From Modicisalibacter sp033446685 (GTDB lineage Bacteria > Pseudomonadota > Gammaproteobacteria > Pseudomonadales > Halomonadaceae), in the NCBI RefSeq assembly GCF_033446685.1, contig NZ_JAWQLY010000006.1, positions 1-64,000 of the forward strand: a stretch of DNA of 64,000 nt, in the 5' to 3' direction. Made by a program: the position numbers and the translations under genes. This document shows, piece after piece, positions 26,525 to 34,808 of the stretch. Positions within the stretch are counted from its first letter, which is position 1, and each line of letters begins with the position of its first letter. Under the pieces are notes generated by a model, which worked only from the letters and a program-made list of their open reading frames with translations, searched no databases and was not told the DNA's origin.

Positions 26525-28231
26525 ATGATGCGACGTGCCCTACTCGCCGCCGTAATGGCCGGCAGCGCACTGTTGGCCGGCTGCGGCCAGGACGCGGCGG
26601 AGGCGCCGCTGGCCCACGTGCCGGCCGATACGCCGTTCCTCTTCGCCAGTCTCGAAACGGCCGACGAGAAGACCCTCGAAGCCGCCATGGCGTCGTCGAA
26701 TGCCTCGCTGGCGACCCAGCGCAGCGAGCTGCGCCAACTCGCCGAGGAGCTGCGCAACAACGACGAAGCCGAACCGCTGGCCAACGTGCTCGAGGCGCTC
26801 GCCGACGAGCTGGTCGACAAGTCCAGCTATCAGCAGGTCGCCGAGCAGATCGGGGTCGACATTGGCGGCCTGAGCGCCTTCTACGGACTCGGCCTGAGCC
26901 CGGTGCTGCGCCTGAGCGTGAGCGATGTCGAGCGTTATCGGGCCTTCCTCGATCGCCTTGCCGAAGCCTCCGGCCAGCCGTTCGAGGAGCAGCGCCGGGG
27001 CGACCAGCAGTATCGCCGCATGCGCTTCGGCGAGCTGCCCCTGCAGCTGTTGAGCGCCGTCGATGGAGAACAGGCGGTGCTGGCGCTCGCGCCCAGCGAG
27101 TTGGACGACGCCACCCTGCAGCGCCTGGTCGGTGACGCCCTGCCGGAGAAAAGCGTGCAGGACACCCAGCGGCTCAGCAAGCTCGCCGACGACAAGGGCT
27201 ACCTGCCTTATGGATTGGGCTATGTCGACATGACGCGCCTGGCGAAGCTGCTCACCGGTAGCGAAGACCCGATGATCAAGGCCTTCCGCTCGCTCGCCGA
27301 GCAGGCCGAGGGCCAGACTCCCCCGCCGGTCCCGGCGAGCTGCCGCGAGGATGCGGCACGCTTGGCGACACGCATGCCGCAGCTCAGCGCCGGCTACACC
27401 ACGCTCAATGCGGAACGCACCGAGCAGCGCTTCGACGTGGCGCTGGCCGCCGACATCACCGCGCCGTTCGCCTCGCTGGTTTCGCCGGTACCGGGGCTGG
27501 GCGCCGACTCCCTGGAAGCGCCCTTCGATCTGGCAATCGCGCTGCCCATGAACGACCTGCGCGATCTGCTGATCCAGCAGGTCCAGCACGTGCGTTCGGC
27601 GCCGTTCGGCTGCCCCGCGTTCGCCGAACTCAACGGCGAGCTGGACGAGCTCGGCCGCCAGGCGAACATGCTGGCCATGCCGCCGTTCGGCAGTCTGCGC
27701 GGCATGCGCCTGGTCATCGATGAGTTCGCGATGCCCGAACAGGGCGGCCAGCCCACTATCAAGGGCTCGCTGCTGGTGGCGTCCAGCGATCCCGGCGGAC
27801 TGCTGGCGATCGGCCAGACCACCTTGCCCGGGCTGGCCACGCTGGCGGTTCCCAGCAATGGCGAACCGACCCCGCTGCCGCCGCAACTTACCGCGATGAT
27901 GGGCGGTGCGCCGGCCTGGCTGGCGATGACCGACAAGGCGCTCGGTGTCGCTACCGGCGAGGGCGAACAGGCCGCGCTCAAGACGCTGCTGCAGGGCCAG
28001 GACGGCGAGGCCGGCGAGCTGATGCACCTCAAGCTCTCCGGCGACATGTACGCCAAGTGGCTGAAGCTGGCCGACGCCTTCGGCGGCCTCGCGGGCAACG
28101 ACGCCGCGGCGCTCGAGGAGCAGCTCGCCGACATGCGCGCGCAGTTCGAGCGCATCGACGACGTCGTGGTACGCATGCGCATGAACGATGACGGGCTGGT
28201 CATCGACAACCGCATCGACTGGAAGCAGTAA
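26525..28231 (+). CDS. large lipoprotein of unknown function
   Basis: I do not recognise this 568-residue protein. It starts with a lipoprotein signal (MMRRALLAAVMAGSALLAGC), so it should be a lipidated envelope protein with Cys at residue 20 or 19, depending on which of two adjacent ATGs is used. The mature part begins HVPADTPFLFASLE, a phrase typical of DUF3352-like periplasmic proteins whose opening strands read 'P.DT..........' before an alpha/beta repeat; the match is weak. It is rich in Leu, Ala and Glu, with only a few Cys (SCREDAAR and FGCPAF could form a disulfide). AAGGGAAG precedes the start. It stands alone between mltF and the convergent tadA. Confidence 0.75.
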   Translation: MMRRALLAAVMAGSALLAGCGQDAAEAPLAHVPADTPFLFASLETADEKTLEAAMASSNASLATQRSELRQLAEELRNNDEAEPLANVLEALADELVDKSSYQQVAEQIGVDIGGLSAFYGLGLSPVLRLSVSDVERYRAFLDRLAEASGQPFEEQRRGDQQYRRMRFGELPLQLLSAVDGEQAVLALAPSELDDATLQRLVGDALPEKSVQDTQRLSKLADDKGYLPYGLGYVDMTRLAKLLTGSEDPMIKAFRSLAEQAEGQTPPPVPASCREDAARLATRMPQLSAGYTTLNAERTEQRFDVALAADITAPFASLVSPVPGLGADSLEAPFDLAIALPMNDLRDLLIQQVQHVRSAPFGCPAFAELNGELDELGRQANMLAMPPFGSLRGMRLVIDEFAMPEQGGQPTIKGSLLVASSDPGGLLAIGQTTLPGLATLAVPSNGEPTPLPPQLTAMMGGAPAWLAMTDKALGVATGEGEQAALKTLLQGQDGEAGELMHLKLSGDMYAKWLKLADAFGGLAGNDAAALEEQLADMRAQFERIDDVVVRMRMNDDGLVIDNRIDWKQ

Positions 28232-28240
28232 GCCCGCTTA

Positions 28241-28265
28241 CCCCGGGCGCCCCTGGCGCTCGGGG
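28241..28265. terminator. GC-rich hairpin between convergent genes, no U-tract
   Basis: CCCCGGGCGCC and GGCGCTCGGGG pair over 11 positions (one G-U) around a CCT loop. It lies between the lipoprotein stop and the tadA stop. The lack of a T run makes it either a weak terminator or an mRNA 3'-end stabiliser. Confidence 0.4.
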
Positions 28266-28273
28266 ACCTCGCC

Positions 28274-28783
28274 TCACTTCTCGGCTGCCTGGCCCGCGGC
28301 ATCGCGTCCGTCATCCGCTAGCGTTGCGCCCTCGCGGCGCTCGGTAAAGAACGCCTGCAGCAGGCGTCGCGCCTGCACGGCCAACAGCCCGCCCTCTACC
28401 GCCACGCGGTGATTGAACCACGGCTGGGCGAACAGGTTGGCACGCGATTCGACCATCCCGGTGCGCGGCTCGGCGGCGCCATAGACGACCCGCGCCAGGC
28501 GCGCGTGGATGATCGCCCCGGCGCACATCATGCACGGCTCGAGGGTCACGTAGAGCGTACAGTCGTCGAGACGATAGTTGGCGAGTCGCTCGGCCGCCTC
28601 GCGCAGTGCGCGGATCTCGGCATGAGCGCTCGGGTCGTGGCCGCTGACCGGCGCGTTGAAACCGATTCCGACGATCTCCCCGGCCGCATCGACCACCACC
28701 GCGCCCACCGGCACCTCGCCGGCGGCCTGGGCGGCGCGCGCCTGATCGAGGGCACGATGCATGTAGTAGCTGTCGCTGCGCAT
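28274..28783 (-). CDS. tadA: tRNA adenosine(34) deaminase TadA
   Basis: TadA deaminates A34 to inosine in tRNA-Arg(ACG). The 169-residue protein has the zinc-dependent deaminase signature: SAHAEIRAL (His ligand and catalytic Glu) and LEPCMMCAGAIIHARL (PCxxC ligands), plus VPVGAVVVD at the N-terminus and the characteristic NHRVAVEGGLLA near the C-terminus. It starts about 70 bp from the divergent tesB. Confidence 0.95.
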   Translation of the reverse strand: MRSDSYYMHRALDQARAAQAAGEVPVGAVVVDAAGEIVGIGFNAPVSGHDPSAHAEIRALREAAERLANYRLDDCTLYVTLEPCMMCAGAIIHARLARVVYGAAEPRTGMVESRANLFAQPWFNHRVAVEGGLLAVQARRLLQAFFTERREGATLADDGRDAAGQAAEK

Positions 28784-28853
28784 AGTGGGTGTCTCGGGTA
28801 TCCTGTCGTGCCGCCCATACTACATGTGCAGCTCATACGTAGGGAGACAACGC

Positions 28854-29666
28854 ATGTCACAAGCACTCGATGGCCTGGTCCAGTTGCTGGGCATGGAAAT
28901 GCTCGAGGAGAACCTGTTTCGCGGCCATAGCCAGGACCTGGGCTTTCCCCAGTTGTTCGGCGGCCAGGTGCTTGGCCAGGCGCTTTCGGCAGCCAGCCAG
29001 ACGGTCGACCCGGCGCGCCGCGTGCATTCCCTGCACGGCTACTTCCTGCTCGCCGGCGACGCCCACCATCCGGTGATCTATCAGGTCGACCGGGTCCGCG
29101 ACGGCGGCAGCTTCGCCACGCGCCGGGTCAGCGCGATCCAGCACGGCAAGACGATCTTCTTCTGCAGCGCCTCGTTCCATATCGACGAAGCCGGTTTCCA
29201 TCACCAGCCGACGCGCCCGCCGGTGGCCACCCCCGACGAGCTGATCGCCGACGGCGCCAAGCCCGAACGCTTCGCCGGGCACCCGATCGAATTCCTGCAC
29301 CTGCCCGATGTCGGCGAGGACGGCACGCCGCAAAAGCGCCTGTGGTTCCGGCTCGCCGGCGAGCTGCCCGACGACGCCACGCTGCACCGCTACCTGCTCG
29401 CCTACAGTTCGGATTTCAACCTGCTGACCACCAGCCTGATCTCCCACGGCACCTATTTCGGTGACCCGCGGCTGCGCATCGCCAGCCTCGATCACGCGCT
29501 GTGGTTTCACCGCGACGTGCGCATCAACGATTGGCTGCTCTACGCCATGGACAGCCCCTGGGCCGGCGGCGGGCGCGGCTTCGCCCGCGGCAGTATCTAC
29601 GACCGCGACGGCTATCTGGTCGCCTCGTCGGCCCAGGAGGGACTGACGCGCCTCAAGGACGCCTGA
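28854..29666 (+). CDS. tesB: acyl-CoA thioesterase II
   Basis: TesB hydrolyses medium- and long-chain acyl-CoAs using a double hotdog fold. From the ATG at 28854 (preceded by AGGGAGA) the product is 270 residues, somewhat shorter than E. coli TesB. Recognisable segments are FGGQVLGQALSAA, VHSLHGYFLLAGD, RDGGSFATRRVSA and the second hotdog LAYSSDFNLLTT, whose Asp is the catalytic position, ending in MDSPWAGGGRGFARGS. The open frame extends upstream to 28785, but without homology. Confidence 0.93.
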   Translation: MSQALDGLVQLLGMEMLEENLFRGHSQDLGFPQLFGGQVLGQALSAASQTVDPARRVHSLHGYFLLAGDAHHPVIYQVDRVRDGGSFATRRVSAIQHGKTIFFCSASFHIDEAGFHHQPTRPPVATPDELIADGAKPERFAGHPIEFLHLPDVGEDGTPQKRLWFRLAGELPDDATLHRYLLAYSSDFNLLTTSLISHGTYFGDPRLRIASLDHALWFHRDVRINDWLLYAMDSPWAGGGRGFARGSIYDRDGYLVASSAQEGLTRLKDA

Positions 29667-29769
29667 CCGAACGCGGGGGCCGCAGGATCGCGCCACAGGC
29701 GCTACGCTTTCATCGAGTGCTATCCACTATTATCAGTAGCCTTTCTAGCTCACAGGACTGGATAATACG

Positions 29770-31515
29770 ATGAAAACCATGAGAAACCCCGCCTTACTGC
29801 TGACCGCTACCGCCCTAGCCCTCAGTCTGGCCGGGCCAGCCAGCGCCGCCGGCAACGAGACAGCGACGATCAAGCATGACGAGATACAGCGCCTGCTCAA
29901 GGCACACGCCGAGCAGGTCCCCGCGGATTTCGACAGTTTCCTCAAACAGGTCAAGAGCGAGACCGACAACGCCGCCTTGCAGACCGCCATCGACGGCTAC
30001 CTGCAGGACAAGCCGCTGGAAGGCGCCGACTTCGTCAACGTCTATCGGCTGCTGGGCCTCTACACCCGCCTGCACTACGGCGACGACGTGATCGCCCTGC
30101 TCGACGAGATGGTGGCGATCAATACCGCCAAGCATGGCGACACGCCCCAGCACCAGAACCCCGGCATCAAGCGCTTCGGCGAACTGATCAAGGCCAAGGC
30201 CGACGCCTTCGGGCTGGAATTCCGCAACATCGACAACCGCATCTTCGAAGTGAAGCTGCCCGGCAGTACGGACGAGGACTTCGGCATCCTCACCCATGGC
30301 GATACCGTTCCCGCCGCCGAGAGCTGGACCCTGGATGATGGTGCGCAGCTCGATCCGTTCGAGATCACCCGCAAGGACGGCAAGCTCTACGGGCGCGGCA
30401 CCGAGGACGACAAGGCCTCCATCGCCGCGGCGCTGTATGCCATGAAAACCATCAAGGAGAACGACGTTCCCCTGAAGCGCACCATCCGCCTGATGATCGA
30501 AACCACCGAGGAGACCGGCGGCGAAGGCTTCGAGTATTACAAGCAACGCAACGAACTGCCGGCCTATAACATCGTCCTGGATAGCGGTTACCCGGCGGTC
30601 ATCGCCGAGAATGGCTTCGGTACCATCGACGCTTACTTCCCGCGCGAGCAGGGCGACGGTGACGGCCCGCTAATCACCGAGATCACCGGCGGCCTGGCGA
30701 CCAACCAGATTCCCGCCACCTCCGTGGCCACCATCGAGGCCGAGGATCCCCAAGCGCTGAGCGAGACGCTCAAGGCCCAGGGAGAGGCCTACACCAAGGC
30801 GCACGGCGGCGACTTCCAGGTCACCAGCACGGTCGAGGACGATTCGGTGAAGCTCACCGTCAAGGGCAAGTCCGCCCACTCCTCGAAGCCCGACTCGGGA
30901 GTCAACCCCGTGCCGCGCCTGGCCGGGTTGCTGGCGGCATCCGGCGTGCCCTTCCAGGACAATCACTACACCGCGGCTATCGAGTACATTAATGCCAACT
31001 ACGGACTGGATTATCACGGCGATAAACTCGGTGTCGCCTACAGCCACGATTTCATGGGCCCACTGCTGATCTCGCCGACCTACCTGGAATTGAGCGACGA
31101 CGGGCTACGCGTCGCCGTCAACGTGCGTGCTCCCGCCGGCGAGCGCTCGCCGGAGGAACTGGCCAAGACCATCCGCGAGAAACTGGTCGCCTACGCCGAA
31201 AAGACCGATACCGACATGCAGGTCGAGGTAGAGATCAGCGACTGGATGCTGCGCGATCCCAAGGGCGCCTGGCTGCAGACCCTGCTGAACATCTTCGGCG
31301 ACACCACAGGGCTGCCCGCCGATCCGGTCTCCTCGGCCGGCAGCACGACCGCCAAGCTGTTGCCCAATGCCATCAACTTCGGCCCCTCCATGCCGGGCGA
31401 GGACTATACCGGTCACACCTCGGAGGAGTTCAAGAAGGTGGACAACCTGATGCTGGACATCCAGATGTTCACCGAGATGTTCGCGCGTATCGGTAATCAG
31501 GAGCGTCTTGACTGA
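29770..31515 (+). CDS. secreted M20-family dipeptidase
   Basis: The 581-residue protein has a signal peptide (LLLTATALALSLAGPASA) and the metal-binding landmarks of M20 peptidases of the PepV/Sapep type: LTHGDTVPA (His, then Asp), GRGTEDDKASIAAAL, TTEETGGEG (catalytic Glu pair) and KSAHSSKPDSGVNPVPRLA. It probably hydrolyses dipeptides in the periplasm with two Zn or Mn ions. The length is above that of cytoplasmic PepV (about 470) because of the leader and an N-terminal helical segment. It is transcribed alone and ends about 50 bp before a strong terminator. Confidence 0.88.
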   Translation: MKTMRNPALLLTATALALSLAGPASAAGNETATIKHDEIQRLLKAHAEQVPADFDSFLKQVKSETDNAALQTAIDGYLQDKPLEGADFVNVYRLLGLYTRLHYGDDVIALLDEMVAINTAKHGDTPQHQNPGIKRFGELIKAKADAFGLEFRNIDNRIFEVKLPGSTDEDFGILTHGDTVPAAESWTLDDGAQLDPFEITRKDGKLYGRGTEDDKASIAAALYAMKTIKENDVPLKRTIRLMIETTEETGGEGFEYYKQRNELPAYNIVLDSGYPAVIAENGFGTIDAYFPREQGDGDGPLITEITGGLATNQIPATSVATIEAEDPQALSETLKAQGEAYTKAHGGDFQVTSTVEDDSVKLTVKGKSAHSSKPDSGVNPVPRLAGLLAASGVPFQDNHYTAAIEYINANYGLDYHGDKLGVAYSHDFMGPLLISPTYLELSDDGLRVAVNVRAPAGERSPEELAKTIREKLVAYAEKTDTDMQVEVEISDWMLRDPKGAWLQTLLNIFGDTTGLPADPVSSAGSTTAKLLPNAINFGPSMPGEDYTGHTSEEFKKVDNLMLDIQMFTEMFARIGNQERLD

Positions 31516-31565
31516 TGCATCCGGCCGCCGCCGTAGACTGCCTCGGTCTCGGTTAATCAGGCATG

Positions 31566-31604
31566 CAAAAACCCCACGCCGGCCTCGACCGGGTGGGGTT
31601 TTCT
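31566..31604. terminator. strong bidirectional terminator between M20 peptidase and adh
   Basis: AAAAACCCCAC and GTGGGGTTTT flank GCCGG...CCGG with a short loop; a T run follows on both strands. It serves the peptidase gene and can also stop the convergent alcohol dehydrogenase transcript. Confidence 0.9.
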
Positions 31605-31658
31605 TTGAGCGACTCACTGCCTCACGGGCCCTGCTCGAGGAGCGGCCTAGGCCTTTAT

Positions 31659-32714
31659 TCAGCCGGCCTTCAGCGTGTCCATGTCGATCACGAAGCGATA
31701 GCGCACGTCGCCTTTCTGCATCCGCTCCCAGGCGGTGTTGATGTCCTTGATGTCGATCATCTCGACATCGCAGGTGATGCCCTTCTCGGCGCAGAAGTCG
31801 AGCACTTCCTGGGTCTCGGGGATGCCGCCGATCAGCGAGCCGGCCAGCACGCGGCGCCGGAAAATCAGGTTGACCCCCTCGACGGCGGGTTCGAGCGGCT
31901 GCAACTGGCCGACCAAGATGTGCGTGCCGTCGTACTTCAGGGCCTGCAGGTAGGGATTGACGTCGTGCGGCACCGGCACGGTGTCGAGCATGAAGTCGAA
32001 GGTCTCGGCGACCGCCGCCATCTGCTCGTCGTCGGTGGAAACCACGACGTGATCGGCGCCGTTGCTCCGGGCCTCGTCGACCTTGCTTTCCGAACGGGTG
32101 AACAGCGTGACCTCGGCGCCGAAGGCCTTGGCCAGCTTGACGCCCATGTGGCCCAGACCGCCCATGCCGATGACGCCGACCTTGTGGCCCGGCTTGACGC
32201 CGTAGTGCTTGAGCGGCGAGTAGGTGGTGATCCCGGCGCACAGCAGCGGCGCGGCCGACTTGAGGTCGATCCCCTCGGGCATGCGCAGCACGAAGCGCTC
32301 GCTGACCACGACCTTGTCGGAATAACCGCCCTGGGTGAGGCTGCCGTCGTGACGGTCCGGGCTGCCGTAGGTCATGACGAACCCTTCGGCGCAGTACTGC
32401 TCGAGGCCGTCGTTGCAGGCCTGGCAGTGGCGGCAGGAATCGACCATGCAACCCACGCCGACCAGATCGCCTTCCTTGAAGTTGCTGACTTCGCTACCCA
32501 CGCCGGTCACCCGACCGACGATCTCGTGGCCCGGCACCACCGGATAGGAGGCCATGCCCCAGTCGTCGCGGGCGAAGTGCAGGTCACTGTGGCAGACACC
32601 ACAGTAGAGGATGTCGATGGCGACATCGTCGGGGCGCGGCGCGCGGCGGTCGAAGGCGTACGGTGTCAGCGGAGATTCGGCGGAATGCGCGGCGTAACCC
32701 TTGGCTTGCGACAT
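31659..32714 (-). CDS. zinc-dependent NAD(P) alcohol/aldehyde dehydrogenase (cinnamyl type, YahK-like)
   Basis: From the ATG at 32714, preceded by AAAAAGGAG, the product is 351 residues, almost the length of E. coli YahK (349). Catalytic zinc ligands are in YCGVCHSDLHFARDDWG and the PGHE motif; structural zinc ligands are in VGCMVDSCRHCQACNDGLEQYC. The Rossmann motif GVIGMGGLGHMGVKLAKAFG follows. Family members reduce a broad set of aldehydes with NADPH. It diverges from an AraC-type regulator, the usual arrangement for aldehyde-induced reductases such as yqhD with yqhC. Confidence 0.92.
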   Translation of the reverse strand: MSQAKGYAAHSAESPLTPYAFDRRAPRPDDVAIDILYCGVCHSDLHFARDDWGMASYPVVPGHEIVGRVTGVGSEVSNFKEGDLVGVGCMVDSCRHCQACNDGLEQYCAEGFVMTYGSPDRHDGSLTQGGYSDKVVVSERFVLRMPEGIDLKSAAPLLCAGITTYSPLKHYGVKPGHKVGVIGMGGLGHMGVKLAKAFGAEVTLFTRSESKVDEARSNGADHVVVSTDDEQMAAVAETFDFMLDTVPVPHDVNPYLQALKYDGTHILVGQLQPLEPAVEGVNLIFRRRVLAGSLIGGIPETQEVLDFCAEKGITCDVEMIDIKDINTAWERMQKGDVRYRFVIDMDTLKAG

Positions 32715-32813
32715 GAAAGACTCCTTTTTCAACAGGCAGCATCGACCGCCGAGCGCGGTCGATGACTCATCAAAGAACGCTTCCAGTGTGGTCGCTGCCC
32801 GCCGCATAGGCCA

Positions 32814-32842
32814 TGCTCGATCCTGCTCGATGCATGCTCGAT
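32814..32842. repeat. three TGCTCGAT direct repeats at helical spacing (candidate operator)
   Basis: TGCTCGAT occurs at 32814-32821, 32824-32831 and 32835-32842, with start-to-start distances of 10 and 11 bp, about one helical turn. The repeats lie in the 218-bp gap between adh and its divergent AraC-type regulator, so they present the same face of the helix to a bound protein. Confidence 0.5.
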
Positions 32843-32862
32843 ACTGCGCAATCACAGCCGAT

Positions 32863-32874
32863 CAGGCATGCCTG
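32863..32874. promoter_or_regulatory. 12-bp perfect palindrome in the adh/araC control region
   Basis: CAGGCATGCCTG is a perfect inverted repeat 21 bp beyond the last TGCTCGAT repeat and about 58 bp upstream of the regulator ATG. It is a candidate second binding site; nothing in the sequence identifies the protein that binds it. Confidence 0.35.
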
Positions 32875-32932
32875 CAAGCTTTTCATGTGCCCGATGTTAT
32901 GATGGTGACAAACGCCTGAATGAGAGGAAAGC

Positions 32933-33859
32933 ATGGCCTCTGCCGCCCATCACGCCGCCACGCTGGACGCGGCCGCCCCGACTGCCGATCTCGGTCGGCG
33001 CATGGCCGCGCTGATCACTCCGCTGGTCGAGGGCGAAGGGTTCATGACGACCCGCCTGCCCGGCGTAGAGCTTTTCACCAGTTGCCACGGCCAGCCGCGC
33101 ACACCGCTGATCTACGACCCCTGCCTGATCGTCGTCGCCCAGGGCGGCAAGGTCGGCTATCTCGAGGATCGAATCATTCATTACGGTGCCGGCAATTACT
33201 TGATCCAGGCCCTGCCGCTGCCCTTCGAATGCGAGACCCTGGCCAGCCCCGAGCAGCCGTTGCTGGGGGTCATGGTGCGCCTCGACCGGGTGATGCTCGG
33301 CGAACTGGCCCGCGCGCTACCCACCACTCGCGGCGACGACGAAAGCCCCTCGCCGATGGCCGCGGTACCGATGAACCCGGCCATGGGCGACAACGTGCTG
33401 CGCCTGCTGGAATGCCTGCACGACCCGTTGCTCGCCGACACGCTGGGCGGCGGACGCATTCGTGAAGTGATCTTCGAGGCGCTGCGTGGCCCCCAGGGCA
33501 ATTCGCTGCGCCGCTTGATCCGCGAGTCCGGCAAGTATGCCCAGATCGCCGACGCCCTGGCCTTTCTCCATCAACACTACACCCAGCCGCTGACGGTCGA
33601 CGCGCTGGCCCGGCAGGTCAACATGAGCGCCTCGCACTTCCATCATCATTTCAAGCACACCACGCGGCTGGCGCCGATGCAGTACTTGAAGCGCCTGCGG
33701 TTGCTCAAGGCGCGCGCGCTGCTCGGCCAGCACCAGCACAGCGTATCCCGTGCCGCCAACACGGTGGGCTATCAGAGCGCCTCGCAGTTCAGCCGCGACT
33801 ACAAGCGCTACTTCGGCGTACCGCCGGTCAGCGAGCGTCGCCGCCCGGCGCTCGGTTGA
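32933..33859 (+). CDS. AraC-family transcriptional regulator
   Basis: This 308-residue regulator has an AraC_N-type cupin domain (residues about 40-190, with HYGAGNYLIQALPLPFECET) and a C-terminal pair of helix-turn-helix motifs (LTVDALARQVNMSASHFHHHF and VSRAANTVGYQSASQFSRDY, ending FGVPPVSERR). The domain type (AraC_N, PF06719-like) matches YqhC, which senses reactive aldehydes. Divergence from the zinc reductase gene supports the same kind of job here, by inference. The ATG has GAGAGGAAA upstream. Confidence 0.92.
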   Translation: MASAAHHAATLDAAAPTADLGRRMAALITPLVEGEGFMTTRLPGVELFTSCHGQPRTPLIYDPCLIVVAQGGKVGYLEDRIIHYGAGNYLIQALPLPFECETLASPEQPLLGVMVRLDRVMLGELARALPTTRGDDESPSPMAAVPMNPAMGDNVLRLLECLHDPLLADTLGGGRIREVIFEALRGPQGNSLRRLIRESGKYAQIADALAFLHQHYTQPLTVDALARQVNMSASHFHHHFKHTTRLAPMQYLKRLRLLKARALLGQHQHSVSRAANTVGYQSASQFSRDYKRYFGVPPVSERRRPALG

Positions 33860-33862
33860 GCG

Positions 33863-34600
33863 TCAGATCAACGCCCACACCCCTTGCACGAAATAGAAGC
33901 CGCCGATCAGGGTGACGATCCAGCGCGTCCAGTAGCGGAAATTGGCGTCGGTGAGGCGACGCAGGAGGCCGTTACCGGCGCGCGTGCCGAGGATCGCGAA
34001 CGGCACCGCCAACGCCACCACGCCCCATTGCCCGCCACTCAGGGCGAGTGCCGAGCCGGCATAGAAGACGATCTTGATGGCGTGCGCGATCACCTGGACC
34101 GCCGCCTTGGTGGCGACGATCTGACGCCGGTCCATGGCGGTGCGAATGAAGAACAAATCGATGGTCGGCCCCGAGACGCCGGCGGCGATGGTCAGCCCGC
34201 CGGCGACGATGCCGCAGCCGAAGGCATGGCTGGGTCGCGCCGCGTCGAAGTGGAACCAGGCCTTGGGGATCCACACCAGGATCGGCATCACGCCGATCAG
34301 CAGCGAGACGATCGCGGTATTGGGGTGATAGCCGACCAATGCCAGCGCGATCGCCGAAAGCGCCCCACCCGAGGCGATGATCGCAACGATCCGTGCGTCG
34401 ATGTAGTGGCGCGAGAACCATGCCCGGGAGGCGTTCGAGCACAGCTGGATGACCCCGTGCACGACGATCGCCACACTCGCCGGCAGCGCCAGCAGGAGGA
34501 ACCACAGCAGGATCAGACCGCCGGCCATGCCGAAGATACCGGACAGCAGGGCGGTCAGGAAGACGATGGCGAAGAACGCCAGGGCGATGAAAGGCGACAC
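33863..34600 (-). CDS. TauE/SafE-family membrane permease
   Basis: This is an integral membrane protein of 245 residues with seven to eight predicted helices and the family signature near the N-terminus (LSGIFGMAGGLILLWFLL) repeated in weaker form at IVAGGLTIAAGVSGPTID. TauE/SafE proteins are proposed exporters or importers of sulfur-containing or organic anions; the substrate is unknown here. The start is a GTG at 34600. The gene converges on the AraC regulator and leaves only 3 bp between the two stops. Confidence 0.85.
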   Translation of the reverse strand: MSPFIALAFFAIVFLTALLSGIFGMAGGLILLWFLLLALPASVAIVVHGVIQLCSNASRAWFSRHYIDARIVAIIASGGALSAIALALVGYHPNTAIVSLLIGVMPILVWIPKAWFHFDAARPSHAFGCGIVAGGLTIAAGVSGPTIDLFFIRTAMDRRQIVATKAAVQVIAHAIKIVFYAGSALALSGGQWGVVALAVPFAILGTRAGNGLLRRLTDANFRYWTRWIVTLIGGFYFVQGVWALI

Positions 34601-34808
34601 GATAATCAGGCCAGCAGGTAATTGAGTTGGCGCATTTTCGCACAGTTAGTCTGCATAGAGCTCGGCCGGGGCTTGGGCAGCGCCAACGTAGCGTTTACGG
34701 CCGGCACCACAAAGGTTTTGCGCCGCGTCAGGCAGACGGATACGGTAAAGGCTTCGGTGGATCCGCCCGCGTGCGGCAACGGCATCACGGTAATGGACGA
34801 TACCCAGT

